Assembly: GCF_000981765.1 (NCBI RefSeq)
Contig: NZ_CP010975.1
Span: forward strand, 2,046,001 to 2,110,000
Source of the DNA: Kangiella geojedonensis
Lineage (GTDB): Bacteria; Pseudomonadota; Gammaproteobacteria; Enterobacterales; Kangiellaceae
Reading direction: 5' to 3'
DNA length: 64,000 nucleotides
Shown: in pieces, positions 7,492 through 17,824 of the stretch
How positions within the stretch are numbered: the stretch's first letter is position 1
How the letters are laid out: the number at the start of each line of letters is the position of its first letter
Notes under the pieces: model-generated
Told to the model about the DNA's origin: nothing
The model's database searches: none
What the model saw: only the letters and a program-made list of their open reading frames with translations
Position numbers and translations under genes: made by a program

Positions 7492-7842
7492 ATGAAAAAA
7501 CTAGTTCTAATAATATTTTGGGGTATTTCTCTAGCTGCATGTTCTGCAATACAAACAAAGCCTGGCGCCGAGAATATAGAGCTTGTCAACGAAGTCCCCA
7601 GTAAAACCAAGTGTACTTATTTGGGTGAGATCGCTGGCTCACAAGGAAATTGGGCAACCGGTGACTTCACTTCAAATGAAAATCTAGTTGTTGGAGCAAG
7701 GAATGATCTTAGAAATAAAGCTTTCGACTTAGGGGGAAATTTAGTCTACATACAAGACCATAAAAACACCAATGCTTGGGGTTCACTTGGAACAACAAAC
7801 ACTACTGTTATAGGAAAAGTATATCGTTGTAATTTCCAATAG
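7492..7842 (+). CDS. DUF4156 domain lipoprotein
   Basis: About 116 residues. The signal peptide ends in a lipobox, SLAACS, so the mature protein is probably anchored to a membrane at its N-terminal Cys. The rest (CTYLGEIAGSQGNW, NDLRNKAFDLGGNLVYIQ, VIGKVYRCN) fits the DUF4156 family of small enterobacterial-type lipoproteins of unknown function. Start chosen at 7492, because GAGG lies nine bases ahead of that ATG; an upstream in-frame ATG at 7477 would overlap this ribosome site. It ends just before a terminator shared with the convergent catalase gene. Confidence 0.82.
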   Translation: MKKLVLIIFWGISLAACSAIQTKPGAENIELVNEVPSKTKCTYLGEIAGSQGNWATGDFTSNENLVVGARNDLRNKAFDLGGNLVYIQDHKNTNAWGSLGTTNTTVIGKVYRCNFQ

Positions 7843-7850
7843 TATTGTAA

Positions 7851-7875
7851 AAGGGTTAGGACAAGCCTAACCCTT
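7851..7875. terminator. Bidirectional terminator between DUF4156 and catalase genes
   Basis: AAGGGTTAGG (7851-7860) pairs with CCTAACCCTT (7866-7875) around a 5-base loop. It lies between two convergent genes, 8 bases from each stop. Confidence 0.85.
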
Positions 7876-7882
7876 CTTCTGA

Positions 7883-9367
7883 CTAAGACTTAATCTCTTC
7901 CACATCAATACCCATGGCTTTTGCGACACCTTCACCATAAGCAGGATCGGCTTTGTAGCAGTTGCGAGCGTGGCGGATTTTAATATGCTCTTCTGCTCCG
8001 TCGATCGCTCTAGCTGTATTGTCGAATAATACCTGCTGTTGCTCTTTCGACATGAGTCGGAACAAGTCACCTGGCTGACTGTAGTAATCGTCGTCATCTT
8101 CACGGAAGTCCCAGTTTTTAGCATCACCGCTAATTTTTAACGGTGGCTCTGCAAAGTCTGGCTGCTCTTCCCATAAGCCATAGCTGTTAGGGTTATAGCC
8201 TTTGGTCGACCCAAAGTTACCGTCAACACGCATAGCACCATCTCTGTGATAACTATGTACTGGACACTTAGGTTGGTTCACGGGAATTTGTGAGTGGTTC
8301 ACACCTAAGCGATAACGCGCGGCATCACCGTATGAAAACAGACGGCCCTGTAACATTCTGTCTGGTGAGAAACCAATACCAGGAACTACGTGCGCTGGAT
8401 TAAACGCGGCTTGTTCCACTTCAGCAAAATAGTTATCTGGATTACGGTTTAACTCTAAAATACCTACGTCCATGACGGGGTAATCATCATGCGGCCACAC
8501 TTTGGTTAAATCGAAAGGATGGATATGGTATTTTTCTGCATCTTCTTCAGGCATGATCTGAACCTGCATTTTCCATTGTGGGTAATCACCGTTATCAATC
8601 GCATCCATTAAATCCTTCTGATGAGACTCACGGTCCTTACCAACGATTTCCTCTGCTTCTTGGTCGGTTAGATTTTCAATGCCTTGCTGTGTTTTTAGGT
8701 GGAACTTAACCCAGTAACGCTTATTATCGTCGCTGATAAAGCTAAAAGTGTGGCTTCCATAACCATTCATGTGGCGATAGGTTTTGGGTAAGCCTCGATC
8801 ACTCATCACAACGGTCACCTGGTGTAACGCTTCTGGTAGTAAAGTCCAGAAGTCCCAGTTGGTGTTTGCCGAGCGCATGTTGGTTCTCGGGTCGCGCTTG
8901 ACGGCGTGATTTAGATCCGGAAATTTCAAAGGATCACGCAAGAAAAATACTGGAGTATTATTTCCCACTAAGTCCCAGTTACCCTGCTCCGTATAGAATT
9001 TAACAGCAAAACCACGAATATCGCGCTCAGCATCAGCCGCTCCACGCTCACCAGCAACCGTAGAAAATCGTACAAAAACATCGGTTTTCTTACCCACCTC
9101 TGAGAAAACTTTGGCTTTAGTGTATTTGGTAATATCGTGAGTGACAGTAAAGGTTCCGTAAGCACCAGAGCCTTTTGCATGCATACGGCGCTCAGGAATG
9201 ACTTCGCGGTCAAAGTGCGCCATTTTTTCTAAGAACCACGCATCCTGAAGTAGTAAGGGACCGCGAGGTCCCACGGTCATAGAGTTTTGATTATCGGCAA
9301 CGGGTGCACCGTTGCTTTGAGTTAAAAACGGGCATCCTGAATTATTGGGTTTATCTTTTTCGCTCAT
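7883..9367 (-). CDS. katA: Monofunctional heme catalase
   Basis: 494 residues; breaks down hydrogen peroxide to water and oxygen. Catalytic His63 sits in [13 protein letters not shown], Asn136 in VGNNTPVFF, and the proximal heme ligand Tyr346 in [14 protein letters not shown]. The small-subunit length and [19 protein letters not shown] region near the C-terminus fit a clade 3 catalase. No signal peptide, so cytoplasmic. AGAGGACCTACC before the ATG is a good ribosome site. The 170-base upstream region has a CTGTGG/CCACAG hairpin (9399-9415) and AT-rich DNA. Peroxide control by OxyR is likely from family knowledge, but I could not identify a convincing OxyR site. Confidence 0.97.
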   Translation of the reverse strand: MSEKDKPNNSGCPFLTQSNGAPVADNQNSMTVGPRGPLLLQDAWFLEKMAHFDREVIPERRMHAKGSGAYGTFTVTHDITKYTKAKVFSEVGKKTDVFVRFSTVAGERGAADAERDIRGFAVKFYTEQGNWDLVGNNTPVFFLRDPLKFPDLNHAVKRDPRTNMRSANTNWDFWTLLPEALHQVTVVMSDRGLPKTYRHMNGYGSHTFSFISDDNKRYWVKFHLKTQQGIENLTDQEAEEIVGKDRESHQKDLMDAIDNGDYPQWKMQVQIMPEEDAEKYHIHPFDLTKVWPHDDYPVMDVGILELNRNPDNYFAEVEQAAFNPAHVVPGIGFSPDRMLQGRLFSYGDAARYRLGVNHSQIPVNQPKCPVHSYHRDGAMRVDGNFGSTKGYNPNSYGLWEEQPDFAEPPLKISGDAKNWDFREDDDDYYSQPGDLFRLMSKEQQQVLFDNTARAIDGAEEHIKIRHARNCYKADPAYGEGVAKAMGIDVEEIKS

Positions 9368-9398
9368 GGTAGGTCCTCTTCTGCTATAAACAATTTTA

Positions 9399-9415
9399 CT
9401 GTGGTACTTCCACAG
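9399..9415. promoter_or_regulatory. Small hairpin in the katA 5' untranslated region
   Basis: CTGTGG (9399-9404) and CCACAG (9410-9415) form a perfect 6-bp inverted repeat about 30 bases ahead of the katA start. It could be an mRNA hairpin near the ribosome site or a protein site. Function unknown. Confidence 0.4.
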
Positions 9416-9541
9416 CTGTTTACTATATGACCTACTCTAGCAATAAATTATTGATAGTTATATTGCTTAATTATTATGACTTTAATAGTATTTTTTTATC
9501 GTTAGACATGAACTCTTAACTTTTAACTATAGTCTACAGGG

Positions 9542-9853
9542 TTAACTCTCAGCTATATACTGAAAGCGTTTAATGCTTTGACCATCTCTAGTGATTGTTT
9601 CACCGAACATTTCTAACGGTCGAGCCCATATACCGTAATCACCGTACAGAGCTTTATATACCACCAGCCATTCGCGAGTTTCTGAATGTCTTGCTAAATT
9701 CAAAACTTGGTATTTTTCACCTTTGAAGTGTTGATAAATCCCAGGCTTTAAGCTCGGTTCCGTATCATGATTATTATCTTTGTGTTTTTCGTTGCTGTTG
9801 TCTTTAAACATAGATTTCTTCTTCATGAGGTTAATTAATGGTTTGTAGCCCAT
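9542..9853 (-). CDS. DUF1653 domain protein
   Basis: 103 residues. The C-terminal two-thirds carries the DUF1653 pattern: [44 protein letters not shown]. This domain is small, beta-rich and of unknown function. The N-terminal 35 residues are polar and probably disordered. The ATG at 9853 lies inside the end of the upstream DUF418 gene and has AAAAGG six bases ahead; another ATG at 9826 would give a shorter product. The overlap with the DUF418 gene suggests co-transcription and translational coupling. Confidence 0.8.
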   Translation of the reverse strand: MGYKPLINLMKKKSMFKDNSNEKHKDNNHDTEPSLKPGIYQHFKGEKYQVLNLARHSETREWLVVYKALYGDYGIWARPLEMFGETITRDGQSIKRFQYIAES

Positions 9854-11034
9854 TCATAGCCTTTTCGCCAAATCGATTCTAAAGGACCACGCTTAAAGTA
9901 TTTAAACCATACTGCCACAAACATAAGCTGAAATGCCCAGATTGCTAGAGTCACAAGCCATAACTCGCTACGACTGACTTTTCCGAACCAATCAAAGCCA
10001 TAGCCATAGAAGAGCATTGCACAGATCAGGCTTTGCATAATGTACAGTGAAAAAGCCATACGCCCTGCTTTGGCTAAGATACTCTGTACCGAAGCGAGGA
10101 AACTGGTTCTCCCCCATAACATGATCAGTCCAAGATAGCCGAAAGCTAGGATGATACTCCCTAAGTAAAACCCTAAACTATTGACTCCCATAAACGCATC
10201 GTAACTAAAGCCCGAGTTAACAAACGCCCAAGTAGCGCCCAACGATATGACTAACCCTATAAGAAGCCCCCAAATAGCACACTGCTTAAGCGCTGCTTTA
10301 GAGGTCAATACACCAAGTTTCCATAAGCCCATACCAAGCATCATCAGGCCGCAGCAACGCCACACAGTGAAATAGACAAAATCTAATGACTGTCTTTGCC
10401 ACGCTGCCGCAACTCTGTCTGGTGTCAGTGCCCACCAAGAGCCTTGATATTTTTGTAACGCTTGCTGTTGCGTTGTAGTAGCCTCAGGCGACCACCAATC
10501 TGGAGTAGCCGGTGGGTTAGTCATGTTCTGGATGGCATTCCACATATCTGGAGCAACCGAACCAAAAGCAAGTAATAGTCCCAGGCCCACTAATACAGAC
10601 GCTGGGGTAGCTCGTAGCCAAAAAACAAGTAAACCACAAATCGCATAAGCGACAAGGATATCCCCATCCCAAATCAAATAGGCATGAGCTAAGCCAAATA
10701 ATAGGAGCAATAAGGATCGGTAAACAAAAGGCTTAGCTGGGCTCGCCCCTAACTTTTCATACTTGGCAGAGAACAGCATAATGCCGACGCCATATAGCAT
10801 GGCTAACAGAGTCATAAACCTTTGTTTGACTAAACTGTACTCGAGGAACCAAGCCCACTGATCAAGACTTGAAAACTCTCCGAACGCCAGTGGGTTATAT
10901 CGAAGCAAGCTAGGGGTGGAGAAGTAATTGATATTAATAATTAAGATCGCGAGGATGACAACACCACGAAGTATATCCAAGTTCGCTAACCGTGAGGTTT
11001 TAATTTCCATTGCTTCGGCATCTGGTTGTCGCAT
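9835..11034 (-). CDS. DUF418 family multi-pass membrane protein
   Basis: About 399 residues with roughly nine to ten hydrophobic segments. The N-terminus [18 protein letters not shown] and the C-terminal half ([36 protein letters not shown]) are the hallmarks of the DUF418 / YeiB-like family of inner-membrane proteins, distantly related to membrane acyltransferases; function unknown. Starts at 11094, 11034 and 11010 are possible. I chose 11034, which has AAGGATTAGG ahead and gives the usual short N-terminus; 11094 also has AAGGA. It follows the purA terminator, so it needs readthrough or a promoter inside the end of purA. Confidence 0.83.
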   Translation of the reverse strand: MRQPDAEAMEIKTSRLANLDILRGVVILAILIININYFSTPSLLRYNPLAFGEFSSLDQWAWFLEYSLVKQRFMTLLAMLYGVGIMLFSAKYEKLGASPAKPFVYRSLLLLLFGLAHAYLIWDGDILVAYAICGLLVFWLRATPASVLVGLGLLLAFGSVAPDMWNAIQNMTNPPATPDWWSPEATTTQQQALQKYQGSWWALTPDRVAAAWQRQSLDFVYFTVWRCCGLMMLGMGLWKLGVLTSKAALKQCAIWGLLIGLVISLGATWAFVNSGFSYDAFMGVNSLGFYLGSIILAFGYLGLIMLWGRTSFLASVQSILAKAGRMAFSLYIMQSLICAMLFYGYGFDWFGKVSRSELWLVTLAIWAFQLMFVAVWFKYFKRGPLESIWRKGYEWATNH

Positions 11035-11107
11035 ATAGCCTAATCCTTGTTGTTTGTTACTACGTACCAATAAAGCGTGCACATCAATATACATCCTTGT
11101 CAGGCAT

Positions 11108-11134
11108 AAAAAAAGCGACCCAAGGGTCGCTTTT
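11108..11134 (-). terminator. purA terminator
   Basis: AAAAGCGACCC (11111-11121) and GGGTCGCTTTT (11124-11134) form an 11-bp stem with a 2-base loop. On the minus strand a T run follows down to 11108. It starts about 24 bases after the purA stop. Confidence 0.88.
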
Positions 11135-11157
11135 CTGTGCTTGCTAGCGCAGCGGTA

Positions 11158-12462
<1,305 letters not shown>

Positions 12463-12672
12463 TTAACTCTTACCCTACTTTTGTAGATGAATCGTTCGTT
12501 GTCCAAACATGGACACCAAACCGCGCATTTTACCGTTATCGTCAGCGAAAATCCCCCTTTTTTTTTATAAAAAGGTCAATTTTTCACCGCTCTAAAACTC
12601 TATCCAGTTATAGCCCCTGTTTTTCAACGAGTTAGTTATAACATCTACAGGTTGCTTTAACACAAACTATCG

Positions 12673-12858
12673 CTAGCTGACGAAAAACACCCAACCAAGA
12701 CCCAGCAACATTAAGACTAAACCGATCATTCGCAACTGGCCATCCGGTCTACTCGACATGTCACTCACCATTTTCTTCCAAGCTTTAGGAGCCAGCGTTG
12801 GAATCAAGCCCTCTAGCACCAGCACTAAGCCCATCGCTATTAACCATTCTTCTGACAT
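12673..12858 (-). CDS. DUF2065 (YjeT-like) small membrane protein
   Basis: 61 residues with two hydrophobic segments joined by a basic/polar loop (APKAWKKMVSDM, RPDGQLRMIGL). The pattern LVLVLEGLIPTLAP and GLVLMLLGLGW fits DUF2065, represented by YjeT of E. coli, which also sits between hflC and purA. Function unknown; the conserved position suggests a link to membrane quality control by HflKC or simply shared transcription. The gene lies just after the hflC terminator at 12875-12900. Confidence 0.88.
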   Translation of the reverse strand: MSEEWLIAMGLVLVLEGLIPTLAPKAWKKMVSDMSSRPDGQLRMIGLVLMLLGLGWVFFVS

Positions 12859-12874
12859 AAAGCCTCCAGCTCAT

Positions 12875-12900
12875 AAAAAAGGCCAGCTAGGCTGGCCTTT
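12875..12900 (-). terminator. Terminator after hflC
   Basis: GGCCAGC (12881-12887), loop TAG, GCTGGCC (12891-12897), flanked by A6 and T5 so the stem extends further. On the minus strand it ends in a T run 16 bases past the hflC stop. It sits before the DUF2065 start. Confidence 0.88.
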
Positions 12901-12915
12901 TTACTATTATCAATA

Positions 12916-13806
12916 TTAGTTTTTACCTTCAGCGTCTTTAAAGTACTTAAAGAACTCGCTATCAGGCTTAATCACTAACACATCTTCCTTACTCTTAAAC
13001 GACTCTTTGTAAGCGTCTAAGCTTCTCAAAAAAGCATAAAAGTCACGATTTTTATTATAGGTTTTAGCATACATTTCAGCTACTTCTGCATCAGCTTCAC
13101 CGCGACGAGTACGCGCATATTCATCCGCTTCCGCAAGTGTTTTCTTAACATCTGCATCAGTCTCTGAGCGAATAATGTTTGCTTTTTGTTGCCCTTCACT
13201 TCGTATTGCAATAGCTTTAGCCTTACGTTCAGAAATAATCTGATTGTAAACGTCAGCCAAAACTCTCGAAGTGTAGTTAACTTTTTTCACTCGCAAATCA
13301 ACTAACTCAATACCGTACTCTTTAACTCTCGGGTTAACGAAACCTTTAATGTCATCCATCAAATCATCACGCTGTTCCGAAATAGCTTCTTCTAAAGTTC
13401 GCTGACCAAATTGGTTACGTAAGCCGTTATCAATGAATCGCTCCAGACGACCTTCAGCTTCTTTAAAATCGCCATTCGTTTTTAAATAAAACTGTGAGAA
13501 GTCATTAATACGCCATTGCGCATAAGTGTCTACATCCAAAAACTCTTTGTTTTCAGTTGTAAACACATCCGGCTGACCATCCATTGTTTGTGTACGGGCA
13601 TCAAGTTTAATCACACTTTCAATATAAGGAAATTTAAAGTGTATACCTGGCTCATAAACAGTCGGCATATTATCAGCGTCACGCGCGACTTTACTAAATC
13701 GAAGCTTCAAAGCCCTTTCGCCTTCATCGATAACGAAAATAGAGCCTGATAGTATTAGCATTACGATGACAACGATGATCGCTACAAAGAAGTTTTTATT
13801 TGGCAT
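12916..13806 (-). CDS. hflC: HflC, SPFH-domain protease modulator
   Basis: 296 residues. One N-terminal membrane anchor (residues about 6-25), then an SPFH/band 7 domain (IDEGERALKLRFSKV, VDLRVKKVNYTSRV) and a long helical, Ala/Glu/Arg-rich stretch (RSEGQQKANIIRSETDADVKK region). With HflK it forms a large periplasm-facing cage around the FtsH protease and limits its access to membrane substrates. The start codon lies inside the end of hflK (11-base overlap), a sign of translational coupling. Followed by a terminator. Length and order match the family. Confidence 0.96.
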   Translation of the reverse strand: MPNKNFFVAIIVVIVMLILSGSIFVIDEGERALKLRFSKVARDADNMPTVYEPGIHFKFPYIESVIKLDARTQTMDGQPDVFTTENKEFLDVDTYAQWRINDFSQFYLKTNGDFKEAEGRLERFIDNGLRNQFGQRTLEEAISEQRDDLMDDIKGFVNPRVKEYGIELVDLRVKKVNYTSRVLADVYNQIISERKAKAIAIRSEGQQKANIIRSETDADVKKTLAEADEYARTRRGEADAEVAEMYAKTYNKNRDFYAFLRSLDAYKESFKSKEDVLVIKPDSEFFKYFKDAEGKN

Positions 13807-14836
13807 CGTTTACTCCTTTTGATCTTTTCATAATATTATCAAGAGGGATATACATCATGTTATTTCCACCCTCCACATCAAGGATGACCTTCGAAGTGTT
13901 TGCTAACACTTGTTCCATCATATCAATGTACAAGCGGGTACGAGTAATTTCAGGAGCCGCTTCGTACTGAGGTAATAACTGCTCAAAGCGTGCAACCTCA
14001 CCCTTTGCTTTACCCAAAACTTGTGAATAGTAACCATTAGCAAGTTGCTTAATTTCCTCAGCCTTTGAAATAGCCAATGGGAGCTCTCTATTCCTATATG
14101 CATCAGCCTCTTGCTCTAAACGTTTAGCATCTTGAGAAGCTCTGTTTACCTCTTCAAAAGCATCATTCACTTCTTTCGGTGGCTTAGCACTTTCTAAAGT
14201 AATAGTCCTCACTAACAAGCCACTATTATAAGACGCCAGAATCTCAGGTAATAAAGCCTGTAACTCGGCCTGAATTTTTGCCTTACCGTCAGTCAAAATC
14301 GGGTCGACTTCAGAGTTACCAACAACCTGTCTTAAAGCACTCTCAGAAGCTTGAATAAGCGCTGTTTTAGGATTCTTTAAGTTAAATAAGTAGTCTTTCG
14401 GTTTATTGACTTGATACTGAATACCGATATCAACTTCAATGATATTGATGTCTTTTGTCAGCATAATAGCGCTGATTCGTTCTTCACGAATCTGATCAAT
14501 ATTAACTTTCTTAATTTTTTGTACACCAAAAGGAAGCCAACCTAAGCCTGGTTCTACCGTTCTTGAGTACTCTCCAAAATGCAGGATTACGCCTCTTTCT
14601 GCTTCTTTAACGGTATAAAAACCTTTAATAATATAGAAAACAGCAAAGATCACGATTCCAATGACCAAAAAGTTTCTGCCACCGCCATCTGATTTGCCAT
14701 TGCCACCACCAAAAATACCGCCGATTTTTTCACCGGCTTTTTTGATCATGTCATCCAGATCATTATTGTTATTTGGGCGTTTTTTGCCCCATGGGTCTTG
14801 ATTGTTATTACCCGGTTCATTCCAGGCCATAGACAC
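13796..14836 (-). CDS. hflK: HflK, SPFH-domain protease modulator
   Basis: 346 residues. A Gly/Asn/Pro-rich cytoplasmic N-terminus (PWGKKRPNNNNDLDDM, then GGIFGGGNGKSDGGG) precedes a single membrane segment at about residues 57-76. The SPFH domain follows (VKEAERGVILHFGEYSRTVEPG) and a coiled region (FEEVNRASQDAKRLEQEADAY). Partner of HflC in the FtsH-HflKC complex. It is co-directional with hflX upstream, with a gap of 94 bases that might carry a promoter, and overlaps hflC downstream. Confidence 0.96.
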   Translation of the reverse strand: MSMAWNEPGNNNQDPWGKKRPNNNNDLDDMIKKAGEKIGGIFGGGNGKSDGGGRNFLVIGIVIFAVFYIIKGFYTVKEAERGVILHFGEYSRTVEPGLGWLPFGVQKIKKVNIDQIREERISAIMLTKDINIIEVDIGIQYQVNKPKDYLFNLKNPKTALIQASESALRQVVGNSEVDPILTDGKAKIQAELQALLPEILASYNSGLLVRTITLESAKPPKEVNDAFEEVNRASQDAKRLEQEADAYRNRELPLAISKAEEIKQLANGYYSQVLGKAKGEVARFEQLLPQYEAAPEITRTRLYIDMMEQVLANTSKVILDVEGGNNMMYIPLDNIMKRSKGVNDAK

Positions 14837-14930
14837 TTCTCCAATTACTGTTAAATTTGAATAACCATAAATAAATTAAGGGCTAAACAGCCCCAGCAAA
14901 TCGTTACTTCTCGCTCTGATAGCTATACTA

Positions 14931-16220
14931 TCATGAACTAAGGACAAACTGGCTCAAATCTTTATCCAGCTGTTTCCCTAAACGAATCCAGTCTGCTTGC
15001 TCAAGCCTGATATCCAGTAGCATGTCACCATTGTCGGCGACACCCTCTTCTTCTATTGCTTGTAGCTCGTACAATAATCCCCGTAAACGTCCTTCTTGTG
15101 GCGGTAATCGTAATTGAGCACTGAATTGTTGCTCTTCTGCAAGCTCTTCAATAGCCTCGAGCAACAGCTCGATGCCTTGTTCTTTAACGGCTGAAGTCCA
15201 TACGCGAATGGGAATGCCTTCATCATCGCGCTCAATTCTCGGCTCAGCGCCCTCTATCATATCAATTTTGTTATAGACTTCTAAAGTCCGTATTTCATTT
15301 GCGCCAATATCGGACAGAACTTCCCACACCTGCTCAATGTTCTCATCACGTCGTTCGCTCGCAGCATCAATCACGTGCAAAAGAATGTCAGCTTCAACGG
15401 ACTCTTCTAAGGTCGCGCGGAAAGCTGCCACTAACTCATGCGGCAAGTGGCGAATAAAACCCACAGTATCCGCTAAGATCACATCACTACCCTGCGGTAA
15501 AGAAACGCGGCGTAACGTAGGGTCCAGCGTTGCAAACAACTTATCTTCTGCGAGCACATCAGCTTCCGTTAACAGATTAAATAATGTCGATTTACCCGCA
15601 TTGGTATAACCCACAATAGAAACTGTTTTAATATTTGCACGTTTTCTAGAGCGACGCCCTTGCTCACGTTGGCGCCCTACTTTATCGAGCCGCTTTTCAA
15701 TATGCTTAATACGATCGCGTATCAGTCGTCTATCCGTTTCTAACTGAGTTTCACCCGGACCGCGCATACCAATACCACCTTTTTGACGCTCTAGGTGAGT
15801 CCAACCTCTTACTAGACGCGTCGACAAATGGCGTAGTTGGGCAAGCTCAACTTGTAATTTACCCTCAAAAGTAAAAGCGCGCTGTGCGAAAATATCCAGA
15901 ATCAAACCAATACGGTCAATGACACGGCATTTCGCAACTTTCTCAATATTACGCTCTTGGGTCGGCGAAAGGTTGTGGTTAAAAATAATGACATTAGCTT
16001 CGGTCGCTTCTTTAACACTCTGAATTTCTTCAATTTTACCCTTACCAATAAAAAACTTAGGATCGGGCGAATGGCGCTTGGCGGTGACGATATCCATCAC
16101 TTTTAGCCCCGCAGAGCGAACGAGTTCAACGAATTCTTGTAAATCTTCTTGATTGGATTCCTGATCGAAATCTATATGAACCAAGATGGCGGATTCGCCG
16201 CCACTATGACGGTCAAACAA
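14931..16220 (-). CDS. hflX: Ribosome-associated GTPase HflX
   Basis: 429 residues. N-terminal HflX domain (residues 1-190, with RHSPDPKFFIGKGKIEEI and LSPTQERNIEK), a glycine-rich linker GGIGMRGPGETQLE, then a GTPase domain: P-loop GYTNAGKSTLFN, switch DTVGFIRHLPHELVAAF, NKID. HflX splits stalled or heat-damaged ribosomes. The order hfq-hflX-hflK-hflC is the classical one. The gap to hfq is 116 bases and contains a hairpin (16268-16299), so part of transcription may stop or be reduced between hfq and hflX. Confidence 0.97.
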   Translation of the reverse strand: MFDRHSGGESAILVHIDFDQESNQEDLQEFVELVRSAGLKVMDIVTAKRHSPDPKFFIGKGKIEEIQSVKEATEANVIIFNHNLSPTQERNIEKVAKCRVIDRIGLILDIFAQRAFTFEGKLQVELAQLRHLSTRLVRGWTHLERQKGGIGMRGPGETQLETDRRLIRDRIKHIEKRLDKVGRQREQGRRSRKRANIKTVSIVGYTNAGKSTLFNLLTEADVLAEDKLFATLDPTLRRVSLPQGSDVILADTVGFIRHLPHELVAAFRATLEESVEADILLHVIDAASERRDENIEQVWEVLSDIGANEIRTLEVYNKIDMIEGAEPRIERDDEGIPIRVWTSAVKEQGIELLLEAIEELAEEQQFSAQLRLPPQEGRLRGLLYELQAIEEEGVADNGDMLLDIRLEQADWIRLGKQLDKDLSQFVLSS

Positions 16221-16267
16221 TAAACAACCTCAAAAGTCGGTAGTTAATTTAAGATAGGATAGTGTAA

Positions 16268-16299
16268 AACGACCCGCCGAAATAAACCAGCAGGTCGTT
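16268..16299 (-). terminator. Hairpin after hfq
   Basis: On the minus strand AACGACCTGC (16299-16290) pairs with GCGGGTCGTT (16277-16268), counting one U-G pair, followed by only two or three more Ts. It is probably a weak terminator that reduces readthrough from hfq into hflX. Confidence 0.6.
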
Positions 16300-16336
16300 G
16301 TATCAGAATATGTAAGATAGGTGTTTAGGTAATATG

Positions 16337-16690
16337 TTACAGACCGCCCATTGGGCCACCTGTGTATCCACCACCGCCACCTGAGCCGCTCGACATTGGG
16401 CCACCCATGCCACCAGAGCTACCCATGCCCCCTTGGCTGCCTTGGTCTTCGCGTGATCCACCATTTTCATTTTGGTAATGACTACGAACATTGCGGATAG
16501 GCACAACCGTTGAAATGGCATGCTTATAAACCATCTGACTCACAGTGTTCTTTAACAAAATGACGAATTGGTCAAAAGATTCGATTTGGCCCTGTAGCTT
16601 AATGCCATTAACCAAGTAAATCGATACGGGTACTTTCTCGCGTCTAAGTGCGTTCAAGAAAGGGTCTTGTAGTGATTGCCCTTTTGACAT
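16337..16690 (-). CDS. hfq: RNA chaperone Hfq with glycine-rich tail
   Basis: 117 residues. The Sm fold is complete: [19 protein letters not shown], Sm1 with [10 protein letters not shown], and Sm2 with [10 protein letters not shown]. Hfq hexamers bind small RNAs and mRNAs and promote their pairing. After residue 75 comes an unusual low-complexity tail made largely of Gly, Ser and Met ([20 protein letters not shown], ending GGPMGGL), longer and more glycine-rich than the E. coli tail. The ATG has GGAGAGAG upstream. The 180 bases between miaA and hfq include an inverted repeat TTGGAA/TTCCAA (16797-16812), and a separate hfq promoter is likely. Confidence 0.97.
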   Translation of the reverse strand: MSKGQSLQDPFLNALRREKVPVSIYLVNGIKLQGQIESFDQFVILLKNTVSQMVYKHAISTVVPIRNVRSHYQNENGGSREDQGSQGGMGSSGGMGGPMSSGSGGGGGYTGGPMGGL

Positions 16691-16872
16691 TACTCTCTCC
16701 TGTTCTTTATTAATTTATGTTTATTCAGATTAGCTTTTCTTATTGAAACTGTTGTAAAACTAACCTGCTCTTTATTCATTACTACTACAAATCGTTTTGG
16801 AACAAATTCCAAGTAAAAGTGTACATCATTTGGTCAAGCAGATCGAGATATATCAATAGGATATGGTAGCTT

Positions 16873-17820
16873 TTAGGCTAGTTTTAACAATTGCGTCACG
16901 TCTTGATAAATCTCAGATGGCGCCTTCTGAGAGTTAATCCAGTGTAAATTTGACCAACTCCTGAGCCATGTAAATTGACGCTTTGCCAGCTGACGAGTGG
17001 CAATAATTCCTCTCTCGATAGCGTGCTCTAAACTCATCTCACCTTCTAAATGCTGCCACATCTGGCGATAACCTACCGAACGAATAGCCGGTAAGTCAGC
17101 ATTAAGCTCTGCTCTTTGGTGCAACCGTTTGACCTCATCTAAAAATCCTTGTTCCATCATTAAACGGAACCGTGTCTCAATTCTTTGATGTAAAAAAGCA
17201 CGGTCTTCAGGGGCGATCGCTATCTGCGTGACATCATAGGGAAACTCTTCCTGTTCTTGTTCTTGGTGCAGTTTCGATAAGGGTTTCCCGGTAATATGAT
17301 AAACCTCAAGTGCTCGCAAGGTTCGTTGCGGATCATTCTCATGAATGCGCTTCGCGGAAATGGGGTCAATCGAGGCCAGTTCTTGATGTAAAACTGAAAG
17401 CCCCTTGGCATCTAAGCGCTTCTGAAGCTGCTGACGAATAATGGGGTCGGTATCAGGCAGGTTATTCATGCCTTCTAACAATGCTTTGTAGTAAAGCATT
17501 GTGCCACCGACCAACAATGGAGTGCGCCCTTTGTTGGTAATATCCTGCATTTCACGCAATGCATCGTCTCTGAATTGCGCGGCAGAATAAGGTTCGGCCG
17601 GATCACAAATATCGATCAGTCGGTGTGGTGCTAGCGCCAGTTCTTCCGCGGATGGTTTCGCAGAACCAATGTCCATCCCCTTATAGACCATGGCAGAGTC
17701 AACACTGATAATGTCACATTGATGCTCCTGCACAAGGCGAATAGCTAGTTCCGTTTTACCCGAAGCGGTTGGCCCCATAATAAAAAACGCTTTTGGTTTT
17801 CTCTCGCTGTTTGAGCTCAC
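16873..17820 (-). CDS. miaA: tRNA dimethylallyltransferase
   Basis: 315 residues. Adds a dimethylallyl group to A37 of tRNAs that read UNN codons. The P-loop [14 protein letters not shown] is at the N-terminus, followed by [27 protein letters not shown], and [15 protein letters not shown]. Start is GTG at 17820, four bases after the mutL stop, with GGGGTGATG just ahead, which suggests coupling to mutL. Order mutL-miaA-hfq is conserved in gammaproteobacteria. Confidence 0.97.
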   Translation of the reverse strand: MSSNSERKPKAFFIMGPTASGKTELAIRLVQEHQCDIISVDSAMVYKGMDIGSAKPSAEELALAPHRLIDICDPAEPYSAAQFRDDALREMQDITNKGRTPLLVGGTMLYYKALLEGMNNLPDTDPIIRQQLQKRLDAKGLSVLHQELASIDPISAKRIHENDPQRTLRALEVYHITGKPLSKLHQEQEQEEFPYDVTQIAIAPEDRAFLHQRIETRFRLMMEQGFLDEVKRLHQRAELNADLPAIRSVGYRQMWQHLEGEMSLEHAIERGIIATRQLAKRQFTWLRSWSNLHWINSQKAPSEIYQDVTQLLKLA

Positions 17821-17824
17821 ACCA

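Noticed and set aside
9420-9541. Possible OxyR site upstream of katA (ATAG and CTAT quarter sites)
   Set aside because: The quarter sites do not keep the 7-base spacing of the OxyR consensus; only one CTAT and one ATAG fit, which is expected by chance in AT-rich DNA.
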